DNA from: Combretum micranthum
Taxonomy: Eukaryota; Streptophyta; Magnoliopsida; Myrtales; Combretaceae
Assembly (NCBI GenBank): GCA_024138025.1
Contig: JAMXBD010000396.1
Coordinates: 705,501-769,500, forward strand
Length of the DNA: 64,000 nt
Direction: 5' to 3'
Shown here: piece after piece, positions 20,763 through 33,339 of the stretch
How the letters are laid out: the number at the start of each line of letters is the position of its first letter
Position numbering within the stretch: the first letter of the stretch is position 1
Program-made: the position numbers and the translations under genes
Notes under the pieces: model-generated
Databases searched by the model: none
The model's input: only the letters and a program-made list of their open reading frames with translations
Told to the model about the DNA's origin: nothing

Positions 20763-23700
20763 AGAGCCCGAACTACTTGAGTAGTTTATCAAGCTAAGCT
20801 TAAGCTTCATATATTTAACTCAATTAGTTCGTAAGCTTAATTGAGCACCATCGAGTTAAAGTCGAGTATTTGGTTATTAGTATTGTTAATGTAAACCCCG
20901 AAATTTTTCACAATAATATAAGATAATAAAATAGAAAACGTGAATTAGATAGTGAACTTAAAATCCGATAAAAATCCTAGAATAGATCTATGAGTTGTAA
21001 TAAATTCATTCCTAGTTTAAAAAACCCGAATAAAAATTTCTTTGACCTTAATAGATACCAAAAACGAGATTTCGTATCTTGAACTGATAATTCAAGATAT
21101 AATTAAAAGTAGCTCTAAATTTCAAAACCGATAAGATATAGTCTATTAACAGAACTTATTGGTATAAAACAATAATCCAAAGATGAATTACTAGGATTAT
21201 AATACATAATAGATACTAATGCCGATCAATAATTACTAATCTAGATCTAAAATGAAAATTTCAAACCCATTGTTATACTTGCTAGGGAATTCTGAATTCA
21301 TTAAGACTTAGTCCCTAGTTTAATTTATAGGATTTGAAAAAATTTAATCGCATAAATAAAAAATTCAAAATAATTAATCGTGTAAACTTTAAACTAAAAA
21401 TTTGTATATATAAACAATATAGAATTTTTATAAGAACTTAGATGATTTTATTCCGATAAAACTCTTATCTAACCGTTATAAACATACGTTTGTAAACTAA
21501 TATTTGTTAAAATATTATAGTTAACTATTAAGAAAATAAGGAAATAAAAAAAAACGAGTTGCAGTTTGAAGAATCACGAACATAGGAGAATTTCGGTTGC
21601 AGCAGGAGGCTTCACGTGCAACATTTGCCAAATTGTAACACACAAATTCAACTTGAAAAAGACACCCCAACCAATCCAAAAACTCCACCTATAATCCTCA
21701 TTAAATGCACAAGAATTTCAGATCAACTTCAAGTGTATATCGGCTGCAAATTGATCCTTCATCCACTGTGCAGCAGCCCCAGCATACACACCAATCCCAG
21801 CTTTGTTTTGACAAAAATATAGGACTAGCTTGAGTTGCTTTTTTTGAATAAAGAGCACCAATAAGAGGCCTATAAATGGATACTTAAATTACCAAAAATT
21901 AGTTAAAAATTAGACCAACAAATCAGTCCAAAAAGTCTAGAACAGTGCAACACATATCAAAATTTTCTACACTTCTATTTTAGTACGAATTTCAACTTAT
22001 TTTTTATCCAATTTTTAAGTAAGTAGAGCCCCTAATTCACACATATAAATGAAACTAATTAACTAGTAAACAAATACAATTAATGTCCCTCAAAATCAGC
22101 CACAAATCTGTCAAAACAAAAGCTAAAAATCGTCATCCAAGACAGCCACATTCGTAGCTAAAATTCCCAGGTGCAATTTGCAAGTTTCTCAAGCCCAAAA
22201 CACCCTCCTTAGCCTCCTAACTTTAGCCTAACCTTAGTACGTATATATAGCCTTAAGTTAGCCATAAAATCAGCTCATAACTCCCACAAAAAAGGCTGAA
22301 ATTCTAGATACAAAAGGAGATACGAATCAGCCACTTTCATTCACCATTCTTCATTTAGACAATTTTTAAGGAGCTCTTAAAAAAAATATAACCCTTGTTT
22401 TACTTCCTATATCCTATCCAACCATCAACCACATCCAAAAACATCTATTACCTCTTACAAACAACATAAAAACCAAGTTAAATAGCCCTTGGCATAAATC
22501 CAAGTTGGAATCTAAGCTCAACAAGGTAAGAAGTCTTAGTTAGAATTAGTAACTTCTAATATAGTTTAAAACTTATCATCTAACATTTGATATAGGTTTG
22601 ATTCTTACTAAGGAAGGGAGTCAGGAATCCTTTTCTACTTCAAGCCAAGGTAACTCTTAAACTATCAACATAGTCTTGTTACATGTGTGTGTAGACATTA
22701 GGTTGAAATGTGTAGCATTGGAGAAATGTTATGCGATTGGGAGAAATGGTTATTCCATTGATGAATTTAAGTAGATGAATTTTTGTTGTATTAGAGATGC
22801 TTAAATGTTGGTGGCTAAGAAGAACATCAACTTAGAAATGTTATAAATTTATTAATAGTAAATTCGGATCTAGGAATGAAGTGGCCAAAACAAGGCTCAA
22901 ATTTCATCTAAACTAGTTTAAATTCATGCCTAATGCTCCTAGGACCTTATATGAACATAAAACTTGATAAAACAAGCTTCAAAAGCATGATTAAGAGTTC
23001 TAAATTACAAGAAAAATAATATGAACAATTCATAGAAGTTACACATATTAACAATTTCACAAGTTATGAATGAGCTAAGGAAATGAATAAAAATATTAGA
23101 TCATGAAATAAGATCCTCTAAAATAATACAAATTCTAACTAAAGAGAGCAGATAAGGTTGACAGGAAAAATAAAATAAATAAAAGACTACTAATAACAAG
23201 GACATTAACCAATGTAAGACTTGAATAGAAAACTAAAAGAAAATTTAGTTAAGCTTATCTTAGATATAGAATGATTAATTTTTTTTCGATGGAACTAAAT
23301 GGTAAATATCCTCTTTCTATAAGACTCAACACCTTAGGAATTGATATAAGCAGTAGGAATAATATCAAATACGGACATAGGACACTTGGACTCTCATAGG
23401 AATTTGATATTCTATTTGTAAGTAATATTGATGAATATTTTCATCTCAATAGGTAATTTTGATACTGTTGAGGACTTTCCGATCGATTATTGCGATTGAT
23501 CAATATGAGCAAGTGAGTAACTCAGACTTGTTACATTATTTGTGGTTATAATTTAGCTGTAATATAATACAAGAATAATAATAATGAACTCGTGTGTATA
23601 TGGGTTATGGATATTGCCTGCTGTTTGGAATTACTTGATCGCTAAACAATACTGAATAAAAGTGATAATGGAATGCTTATGAATTTGCTGAGTGCATGGC

Positions 23701-24899
23701 ATGTTGACTGTTTGTGTGAAGTCTGAGCACCTTTAACTTGACTAACGAATATTGGCATTATAAATAAAATAAACATGCATTGCATAAATTGCTTATACTG
23801 CATTATAATTATGTGATAGCTTACCACGTGTTAGAATTTCGGTTATCTAGTAATGCTTGGTTTTTCTAGGCAATAGGCTATTAGTTCTACTCAAGATTAC
23901 CTTTATTTTTTCGATTCCATGGGAACTAACTGGTAATGAAGGACACCACCCATGGTATCGCTATAAAATGTCTAACACTTAGTGGAGTTTCTAAGGCTTA
24001 AAATAGGAAATGAGTGCTCTAAACAACATTAACATACAGAGATAACTATCGTGAGAATTGTCGCTTTCTTGTGTACTTAATTTCTCCTGGGTAGGTAATT
24101 TATAGATCGGTTTTCCTTCAATCCCGATGAGTGGGCATAAATCTCCATCCTGTTTGGACTTCGGATTGATCAATCTTATATTGTTCATGTGTTTGAATGC
24201 TGCATTATATATGATTGATAATAACTTACTTATTGTGTGATAAGTTCTGGTTATTCATCGAGCCCGTGGTTTATACTCACACTCTTACAGTACTTATAGG
24301 ATGACGCTAAAGCCTTAGCTGGTTGCCTCTAGGAGTTTAGAATCGGTATGTTTTTAATGCTGGAAGAGTCTTGGAAATAGGGAGAATAGTTTTTACTACT
24401 TATATGTGTTAAGTGACGTTAGAACATCAATTTTATTATCTGAAAACTTAGATATGTTTCATGGTTTGTAATAGTTATTATTAAGACAGTAAGTTTTATT
24501 TATGTTATTGTGATTTTATTTGCTTTCATCATTTCTTATCACGCAACAAAAAAGATCCTGTTTTGTTAAACCTATGTCATTTTCCGAAGTAGATCTAGTA
24601 ATAATATGTGTATGTGATACTATCTTGGTCATCAGGCTGTACCATAATATATGTATTACTACTAGGGTACTCTTGGGGCGTGATAGTTAAATTAGATTTA
24701 AAAATAATTTTTAATATAAATAGAGTCTAAACAAGCTTAGCTGAGTTGAGTTCAAATTTATGTAGTACTACTTTGATTCGAACTCAAGCTTAAAATTTTA
24801 AACTCGGTCAAGCTTGATTCAGTTGGAACTTTGAAATTTTGAGTCGAGCTCAAGCTCAATACTATACTATACTATTTCGATTTGACTTATTTGCAATCT
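20763..24899. mobile_element. Old hAT-like repeat, split by element C
   Basis: Both flanks of element C are rich in AAGCTTAAGC/CTCGAGCTCAAGC words typical of a dispersed plant hAT family whose ends read TAGGG.TG(C/T)AAAC. The right flank ends GACTTATTTGCAATCTTA near 24899; the left begins TAGAGCCCGAACTACTTGAG near 20763. The 8-bp target duplication is not clear. Related repeats occur at 39393-40783 and about 41150-42205. Confidence 0.4.
20890..24685. mobile_element. Long LTR-like element C (probable solo LTR), 3.8 kb
   Basis: It starts TGTAAACCCCGAAATTTTT and ends GGGGCGTGATA (an original TGACA end mutated by one transition). It is flanked by perfect GTTAA duplications at 20885-20889 and 24686-24690. 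There is no protein-coding content. The layout resembles elements A and B near the 3' side (a CATCGAGC..TTATACTCAC block at 24257) but the sequence is largely different, so it is a diverged relative. I infer a solo LTR of a long-LTR Ty3 element. Confidence 0.6.
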
Positions 24900-25785
24900 T
24901 AATCTCAAATATAAAAAAAGAATATGTATTTTTATTGTAAAGAGAAGTTCAAATGAATAATTATACAATTGCATAGAAAGAGGTTGTTATGAATCTTCTC
25001 TTTTCTATCATGAAACATTTTATAGGCGATCCATCTCAATATAGTGAATATAATGAGGAAATTCTTCAAAATTTAAGATGTCTAACTCTTTCAAATTTTA
25101 AATAGTATAAAGATATTTTTCTTTATTAAATATTTACTAAAGAAGATTGTAATGCTAGATACTGAAAAGAAATATTTATAGTTGGACTCCTAAAATTATT
25201 TGAAAATAAAGTAAAAGGAAGGAAGATTAAAGAATATAACATGCTTGTGGAATATTTAACACATGGTTAAATTATTACTTCAACTAATATGAAAGCATTA
25301 AGCTTTTGTAATCACTTAAAACTTAAATAAAAATTGCAGTGAACTACTTCAAAAAGCATAAAGCCTTTGATTTTAAGAAGATAGCTTTGATTTAGAATAG
25401 AATCGTAGTGTGGTTGAGAGAGACTTGGGAAAAATGCTCTCCCTCATCTAAAATTTTTAAGAGTGTTTGAAGTTACTCAAAGAGAGTGAAAACAAGTATC
25501 TATGAGACACTCTAAATTTATAAGGGCTCGTTCTAATGCTCTTCTATTAAAATAAGAGAAAAGACAGAGGAATAAAAAATAGGATTATAAGCAAGTCAAG
25601 TTACTTCTAAACGATCTGAGTTTACGTCAAAGAATAGTTAAATCAAATTCAAGCTTAAATTATTTGAATAATTTGTTGAGTTGAACTCAATTTTCATAAT
25701 ATGTAACTCAATTAATTTGCAATTTTGAACCTCAAAGTAAATGGAGTATCGTCTACTCAAGTTAATAAATTAAAAAAAATAGAAT
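24900..25785. other. Intergenic DNA with hAT-like fragments
   Basis: No gene seen. 25590-25745 contains CAAGTCAAGTTACTT and GTTGAGTTGAACTCAATT words like those in the neighbouring hAT-type repeat and is probably another fragment of that family. Confidence 0.4.
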
Positions 25786-27021
25786 TATTGGACTTTTTGA
25801 GGCCTCGAACACATAAGTTTCCACCAAAATCATTTTATCACACTTATATGGATGCCTTGTCATGAGAAAAAAGGACTTTCACTGATTACAACCTGTAAGC
25901 TCCTAAAGTCCATCAAAATCAAACACTTTTTTGTAAAATTTAGATGGGTGGATGTTTTGACATGTAGACACGTAAGTTTCCTGGACCGCAAAACATTTGG
26001 ATTGTATAGTCATTTGGAATTGGCTATTTTAAGTAAAATTGGATTGGTGGACTCTTTAAGTCATAGAAAGCACAACTTTCAACCAAAATCTTTCTATGAC
26101 ATTTGCACGAAAAGTCCACCCATGGAAAAAGGGACATTTAACTTGGTGACCCCATAAAATCAAATTTTATGACCTATAATCCATTGAAATCAACTTTTTT
26201 AGGAAAAAAAATTGATTTAGTGGACTTTTTAAGGTCTCGAATGCACATGTTTCCATTAGAATCACATTATGACACTCGTATGGGTGTCCTCTAAAGAAAA
26301 AAAAAAAATAAAACTAGAGATTTTTAAAAGACAACTCAAAAAACTCAAAAATCATGGCCTATTATCCAACCAAGTTGGTCATTTTTAGCAAAAACTAGAG
26401 TGGTGGGCTTTTTGTGGCTTAGAACACGAGGTTACTAGTAATATCATTTTATGATACTTGTACAGATGTTTCTCATGAAAAAAGGAATTCTCACTTGGTG
26501 ACCCTAGAAGTGCAAAATCTATCGTCTATAATCAATTGAAATCGACCATTTTAAATCTTAGGACGCACAAGTTTTCACCAAAATCAATTTATTGCACTTG
26601 TTCGCCGGTGACCTTAAAAGCTCAAAATCTATAGTTTAAACATTCACTAAAATTGGCCATTTTTAGCAAATTTGGATTGATTAACTTTTTAAAGCCTAGA
26701 ACTTGCAAGTTTCAGCTAAAATCACTTTAAGGTGCTTCTATGGAGGTCCCTCAAGAATGATATGGTCTTTCACTTGGTGATCTTGGAAGCTCAAACTCCA
26801 TGGCCTATAATCCTATTTAGAAAAAAAAAAAATGATTGATGGACTTTTTAAGGCCTAGAACCCACATGTTTCCATTAAAATTAGTTTATGGAACTTGTTT
26901 GGATTTTTTTTTTTTTTTTAAAGGATTTTCAAAATGGGGACCCCTAGAGCTAAAAAAGCAAGGCTTGTTATCCACTTAAACCGACCATTTATAGTAAAAA
27001 CTGGAGTGGTGGACTTTTTTA

Positions 27022-28332
27022 CAATGTTGTAAGAACCGGATCAGGTATTGACCCAGATATACTAGAGGGTTAGGGATTAAAGGGCCGAACTGGATTCAAT
27101 GGAAAGTCGGACCAGAGTCAATAAAAAATGAAAATCTAGATTATATCCTAATCATACTAGTGCACACACTCACTTTATTGCCTTGTCTTTCATTGATTTA
27201 GTTGAACCAAACCCATACACACTAAGTGAAGAGGAACATTTCATACAATAGATTCACCGCTCTTTACCCTTCCAATTTAATCCTAAAATTATAGTAAGTG
27301 ATACTTTTCCTTTCAATTTAATCCTAAACCTGCAGCAATTGATACTTTATTTTTCCATTTTAATGTGTTGCTTCTTTACTAGTGACAACCGTCCTTAATT
27401 TTAAAATAACAACAGCTGTTTTATGTCAAGCAAAATAGGATATAAATCAACAAGTATGGGTCAAAGATGCCGACACTTCTTAATATAATTATAGCGTCAC
27501 GATTAATATATATATATCAAATAGAAAAAATGAATAATTCATCCCTTGCAAGGTTTATCTTCATCTTCCTCAGTAGACTCTCTCTCTTTCAAGAACCACC
27601 ATTAACAGAAGCTCTCAAACCAATTCAAAACTCACAAGATAACACTCACGGAGGCCTTCATCTTTAACCTCACACCGAACCAATCCCCTCCAACATTAAT
27701 CCCATAGTTTCCACTGAACACAGAAGTGATTGCTGCAAACAAACTCACCAAGCTTAGTGAATCAACTCAACCGTATCAAGCCATTAAGCCTCGAGTTGCC
27801 AAACCCCCATAAACTTCCATCGAGTGCCCCACCACCATGAGCTCGTAGAGCTACTGAGCCGCACCGCATATTAACTCGCCAAACACTAGTCTCTAACTCG
27901 CACCGAACCCCCATCTCTTTCATTGAAGCTGCCGCCTTTGCTCACCTACCCAGGAGCTTCATGCCGAACCCAATCACTGAACCTCAACTGTAATCCCCAA
28001 TGCATCGAACATCCATCGTGTCGAGAAATCACCAAGCCAAAAACGACCATTCTCCAACACAGTGTGAACTACTCCCCAACATGAATTGAAATCCATAAAC
28101 TTGTCAAACACCAAAGGTATAATTTGTTTAAGATTTGTGGGTTTTTTTTTAAATAAGCGGAGTGTTGGAACCCGTTTGACTTGCTCGGGTCAACCGAGTA
28201 GTTGAACCAGGTCAGTTGGGTCCGTCTAGTTCAATTGAAAAATAGTTCTATAATCCAATCAGTTCGCTTTCAAGGTCAGTTCCAGGTGAAGCTAGTCAAA
28301 CCTACCGGGTCGGTTCAGGTTTGATAACATTG
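27022..28332. mobile_element. hAT-like non-autonomous element inserted in the tandem array
   Basis: The ends CAATGTTGTAAGAACCGG and, reverse-complemented, CAATGTTATCAAACCTG are flanked by perfect 8-bp duplications CTTTTTTA at 27014-27021 and 28333-28340. Removing one duplication and the element restores an array unit. Terminal and subterminal regions are rich in GACC/GGTC and CCGG words. The middle (about 27590-28090) is richer in C and less AT-rich than anything around it and could be captured host DNA; its only ORF (27467-27667) has no recognisable domain. There is no transposase. Confidence 0.7.
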
Positions 28333-30514
28333 CTTTTTTAAGTCTAAAACAAGTCTCTATCAAAATCGCTTTATATCATTTATATAGATGTCATCTCATG
28401 AAGAAAAGGGATATTCATCGATGAATTTGGAAGCTCAAAATTTATGATCAGCATACCAAATTGTCATTTTTTAGAAAAACTTAGATTAGTAGACTTTTAA
28501 GGCATAAAAGGCTAAAATTTTAACAAAAATCACTTTATAGCTTGAGGAAAGGGATTTTCACAATGTGAACTCAGAAACTTACAATCCATAGCTGGTCCAT
28601 CGAAATCGACCATTTTTAGTACAAATTAGATAAGTTTCCACCCAAATCACTTTGTGGTACTTGTAGAGATGTCCTCTCATGAAAAAGAGAAAATGCACTG
28701 AGTGACCCTAGAAACTTAAATTCCATGGCCTACAATCCACTGAAATCGGTCATTTTTAGGGGGGAAAAGACATGTGAACATTATAAGGCTTAGAATGTGT
28801 AATTTTCACTGAAATCACTTTATGATATATGTACAAATGTCTTCTCTTAAAAAAAAAGGGGACTCTCACTGGGTGATCCCAAAAACTTAAAATTCATGGC
28901 TCATAAGTCACCAAAAATTGGCCATTTTTAGCAAAATTGGATTGGTGGAACTTTTGAAGTATAGAGTGTGTAGGCTTTCGCCAAAATCACTCTATGACAC
29001 TGTACAAATGTCAACTCATGAAAAAGATGGACCTTAAATTGATAACCTAGGAAGCTCAAAATCTATGTTCTATAGTCCACCGACATTAACATTGAAAAAA
29101 AAAATGGATTGATGAACCTTTAAAAGTCAAAAATGCGTATTTTTCCTTGAAAATCACATTATGACACTTGTACGGATGCTCTCTTATGAAAAAAAAAAAA
29201 AAGGACTTTCACTGGATGACCCTATAAGCTTAAGATCCATCGCTTATAGTGTATTGAAATAAACCATTTTTAGCAAAATATAGATTGGTTAACTTTTTGA
29301 GATCTAGAACATGCAAGCTTCTATCAAAATCTTGTAGCACTTCTTGGGATGTCCTCTCATGAAAAATAAATGTTTTCCTTGAGTGATCTCGAAAGCGCAA
29401 AATCCATGGCCCAGAGAACATCAATTTAGGCTATTTTTAGTAAAGTATGGATCTGTGGACTTTCTAGAACATGCAATTTTCGATAAGCTCACTTTACAAC
29501 ACTTTTACAGATGTCCTCTTATGGGAAAAAAAAAGGATTTTCAATGGGCAACCCTAAAAACTCAAAATCGATGACCCATAGTCCACTGAAATCGGTCATT
29601 TTTAACAAATTATGGGTTGGTTGACTTTTGGGGTTTATGACACATAGGTTTTCACCAAGATCGATTTATGAGACCTATAGGAATATCCTCTCATGAAAAA
29701 TAGGATTACTCAGAGGATAGCCTTATAAGCTCAAAATCCAAGCTTATAGTCTATCGAAATTGACTATTTTAGTAACATATGGATTGGTGGACATTTTGGG
29801 GCCTAGAGTGCTTAAGTATCCAACAAAATCATTTTATGACACTCATAGGTGTTTTCTCTCATAAAAAATAAGGATTTTGATATGAAGACTCCAAAAGCTC
29901 AAAATTCTTAGCCTCCACTAAAATCGTTCATTTTTAGCCAAATTAGTTTGATAGACTCTTTAAGGTCTAGAAGTGCAAATTTTCTCTAAAATTACTTTAT
30001 CGCACTTATATGAATATCTTCACATAAAAAAAAGGAACTTTTACTAAATGTCTTTAAAAGCTCAAAATTCATGGCATATAGTCTACTGAAATTAGTCAAT
30101 TTTAGGGAAAGAAATGGATTAAGGGACTTTTGAATCCTAGAATGCGCAAGTTTTTACCAAAATCACTTGATGATACTTGTACATATATGCTCTCATGAAA
30201 AATAGGGATTTTCATTAAATAACCCTGAAAGCTAATATCCGTGGCCATAGTCCACAAAAATTGGCTTATTTTAGCAAAAAATACATTGGTAGACTTTTTG
30301 AAGCCTAAAATATGCAAGCTTCATCCTATATAACTTTATGACACTTATATGAATGTCCTCTCATGTAGAAAGAAGATTTTCATAGGATGACCCTAGAAGC
30401 TTAAAATCCATAGCTTATAGTCTATCAAAATCAATCATTATTAACAAAATATGGGTTAATGAATTTTTTGAGACATAGAATATGCAAGTTTCCATTAAAA
30501 TCATTTTATGAAAC

Positions 30515-31234
30515 TGTAATGGTTGTGCTATGGGTGGAATGGGGAGGCTATATGTATGTAAAAAGGTTGAGCCAAACCCATGTGGCACTATCCTTCACGC
30601 CATGTGTAGCAGAACCTGACTGGGTCTGTAGTACCCAGAAAGGGGAATTGGGCAGGTCAGATACTATGAAGTGGTAACGCTGGGGACCCCACATGCAAAA
30701 CACCCAACCATTTTTACATGCATATAAGCCTCCCCATTCCACCCATAGTATCTTATATGCATGTAAAAAGGGTTGGGTGTTTTGCATGTGGGGTCCCCAG
30801 CGTTACCACTTCACAGTATCTGACCTGCCCAATTCCCCTTTCTGGGTACTACAGACCCAGTCAGGTTCTGCTACACATGGCGTGAAGGATAGTCCCACAT
30901 GGGTTTGGCTCAACCCTTTTTACATGCATATAAGCCTCCCCATTCCACCCATAGCACAACCATTACAAGTTACTTGTAATGGTTACTTGTAATGGTTGTG
31001 CTATGGGTGGAATGGGGAGGCTTATATGCATGTAAAAAGGGTTGGGTGTTTTGCATGTGGGTCCGCAGCGTTACCACTTCACAGTATCTGACCTGCCCAA
31101 TTCCCCTTTTTGGGTACTACAGACCCAGTCAGGTTCTGCTACACATGGCGTGAAGGATAGTCCCACATGGTTTGGCTCAACCCTTTTTACATGCATATAA
31201 GCCTCCCCATTCCACCCATAGCACAACCATTACA
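30515..31234. mobile_element. Cluster of three inverted-repeat (MITE-type) elements, palindromic
   Basis: The unit is about 247 bp with about 50-bp inverted ends beginning TGTAATGGTTGTGCTATGGG and a core of about 145 bp. Copy 1 (30515-about 30748) points one way. Copies 2 (about 30749-30967) and 3 (30988-31234) point the other way. Copies 1 and 2 are fused head to head with the inner ends trimmed, making a near-perfect palindrome of about 220-bp arms. The whole cluster is flanked by GAAAC at 30510-30514 and 31235-31239. Copies 2 and 3 are separated by two TTACTTGTAATGG words. Copies are nearly identical, so the cluster is young. ORFs here (30459-30677, 30548-30787, 30693-30992) come from the repeat and are not genes. 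Confidence 0.8.
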
Positions 31235-32125
31235 GAAACTCATAAGGATGTCCTTACATGAAATATAACGATTTTCACTGCATGACCTTGGAAGCTTAAA
31301 ATTCATAACCTATGGATTATGAGATGGATTGGTGGAGGTTTTATATTGAGCTTAATCCACTGAAATAAGTTATTTTCAACAAAATATGGATTGGTAGACT
31401 TTTTGAAGCCTAAAATGTGTGAGAATTCGCCAAATTTATTTCATGGGACTTGTTGGAATGTCCTTTTGTTGAAAAATAGAGATTTTCATGTGGTGACCCA
31501 AAAGCTCAAAATCGATATCCCATAATCTATTGAAATTGGCCATATTTGAAAGTGCAATTTTCTTTTAAAACTATTTTATGACACTTATACAGATCCCCTT
31601 TCACGAAAAAATGGGTTATCATAATGACCTAAGAATTATGACATCCACTACTTGTAATTAGCCGACTTTATGAACTATAAAATGGACCCATGTCCTTTAA
31701 TTTGTATCATCCTTTATGTATGAAAATATGAGTTGATTTCATAGATTATTCTCCATGATCATCTTGTTGTATTAGCATATAGTATAGACCTCCTAAGTCC
31801 TTTTATAGTATTTCATCCAAAAGAATATAGACACTAGAAAAGCATAAGCGCATGGAAGCTAATTTTACTTGTAGTACCTGAATTTTTTCAATTTTTATCG
31901 ATTATACATAAATAAAATTTCGTTATAGAAAACATCTAAACTTTTTATATGTTTCATCTACGGTACCTTTGGACAAATTCCATTTGTTTTTCCTTTAAAA
32001 AGATGACATCGCAAGCAGACCGATTAAATTATTGTCTTTTTGGTCCATGTTGGCTTTTTTATTTTTGGTATTATTTTTACTTTTCCTCTCTCTCTCCTCT
32101 CTCATCTTTCTCTTCCCTTCTATGC

Positions 32126-32192
32126 TGCTTCTTCTTCTTCTTCTTCTTCTTCTTTTTAACCTAACCCCAAAATAAATAAATAAATAAATAAA
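32126..32192. repeat. (CTT)n and (AAAT)n microsatellites
   Basis: Nine or so CTT units, followed shortly by AAATAAATAAAT repeats, at the inner end of the left arm of the fold-back element. Confidence 0.8.
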
Positions 32193-33020
32193 TCAACTAT
32201 TAACAAAGATATTGAAGTGATGATTGCATATCTTTTTTCATCTCCTTTTTCGAAAAGATATTTGTACTCTTATAAACTTAGAAACTAGTGTCATTAGAAG
32301 AAATATTTTTTTTCCCATCTATTTGTACCATGAAGTTTTTTGATCCGTATTTTATCAAAGAATAATAATAAAAATTTTTATTTCTATGTTTTTACTAACT
32401 AACAGTAACCTATTGACATTAATATCACTTTTTAAATCTGCTTGTGGAATGAGATAATCTAGACAGAAGTTTTAGGTTCAGTCATTGAAACTCTAGAGAG
32501 AGAAGAGTTGTTCATGTAGTAAAAGTTTGTATTTTTATATGTTTTAGATTCTTTTTCCATCAATTGTTTAGTGGGTATAGAGGAATGTTTCATAGACTTG
32601 ATGGACTCTCATGACATCTCAAATTCAAAGAGCATAGGAAGGAAAAAAAGGGAAAAAAGAAAGAAAGTGTTTTTGAGACTTGTATATCATAAATGTGGCG
32701 ATGATAGATGGATGATATCATTCGCATTACGACCAAGGAAAAAAGCGCCAAAAAACCCACCTAAAATTTCACCAAAAAAAAAAAAAAAAAAAGAGCAACA
32801 ATCTAAACAATAAGTAAAATTTCTAGGGTTTTAGAAATAGAGACGAAAAAGAAGTAAAGAAAGCTTTTTCAATACGAAATGTATGAGAATTAAGAATTAT
32901 TAAGTTTGTAAATTTTATTTTGTTTTTGAATATTTTTTGGTAAGTTTGTAAATTCTTCTAGCAGTTTGATTTTTGGAATTATGAATTATGAAGTTTGTAA
33001 ATAATTTAGTTGGAATATAA

Positions 33021-33045
33021 CATATATATATATATATATATATAT
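33021..33045. repeat. (TA)n microsatellite
   Basis: About twelve TA units just inside the right arm of the fold-back element. Confidence 0.85.
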
Positions 33046-33339
33046 TGTGGTTTGGAGTTAGGAGGCGGAAGAAGAAGAAGAAGCATGGGATGGAAAAGGG
33101 AGAGGAAAAATAAAAATAATTAAAAAAAAATAGAAAAAGCCAACATGAAACCCAAAAAAACCAATAATGTAATTAGTCCTATTGCCACGTCATCTTTTTA
33201 ACGGATTAAAAATGGACGGAATCCATCATTGGTGAAAAATTTTAAAAAGTTTTTCTTATAACGAAATTTTGTGTAGGTATAATTTTATAAAAATCGAAAA
33301 AGTTAAGATACCACAAATAAAATTAACCTAAGTGCATGA

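Larger units (their letters stand above)
25786..31640. repeat. Degenerate tandem array, period about 168 bp
   Basis: About twenty head-to-tail diverged units. Each contains, in order, a GGACTTTTTAAGGCCTAGAA-type start, CAAGTTTCCACCAAAATCAC, TTATGACACTTGTA.GGATG, TCCTCTCATGAAAAA, CTTTCACTGGGTGACCC, AGCTCAAAATCCATGGCCTA and AAATCGGCCATTTTTAGC. Taking the TCCTCTCAT word as a ruler, starts at 28671, 28839, 29010, 29178, 29351, 29513, 29685, 29852, 30016, 30188 and 30355 give ten intervals of 162-173 bp, mean 168. Removing the 725-bp insertion, the next interval is 170. Units before 27014 are more ragged. No unit has coding capacity; ORFs here are short and unrelated. Confidence 0.85.
31855..33329. 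mobile_element. MULE-like fold-back element with about 300-bp inverted ends
   Basis: The left arm (31855-about 32155) and right arm (about 33050-33329) are diverged inverted repeats. Examples are TAATTTTACTTGTAGTACC against TAATTTTATTTGTGGTATC, then AAAATTTCGTTATA in both, AAAAAGATGAC(A/G)T in both, and CATGTTGGCTTTTT in both. The flanks AAGCGCATG (31846-31854) and AAGTGCATG (33330-33338) differ by one transition and fit a 9-bp Mutator-type target duplication. The middle (about 32200-33000) has one lysine-rich ORF of 80 codons (32571-32813) without a known domain and simple repeats. There is no transposase. Confidence 0.65.

Noticed and set aside
30693..30992. 99-codon ORF and its antisense partners with similar proteins
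   Set aside because: They arise because the inverted-repeat element copies are nearly identical. The same peptide appears on both strands, as expected from a palindrome rather than a gene.
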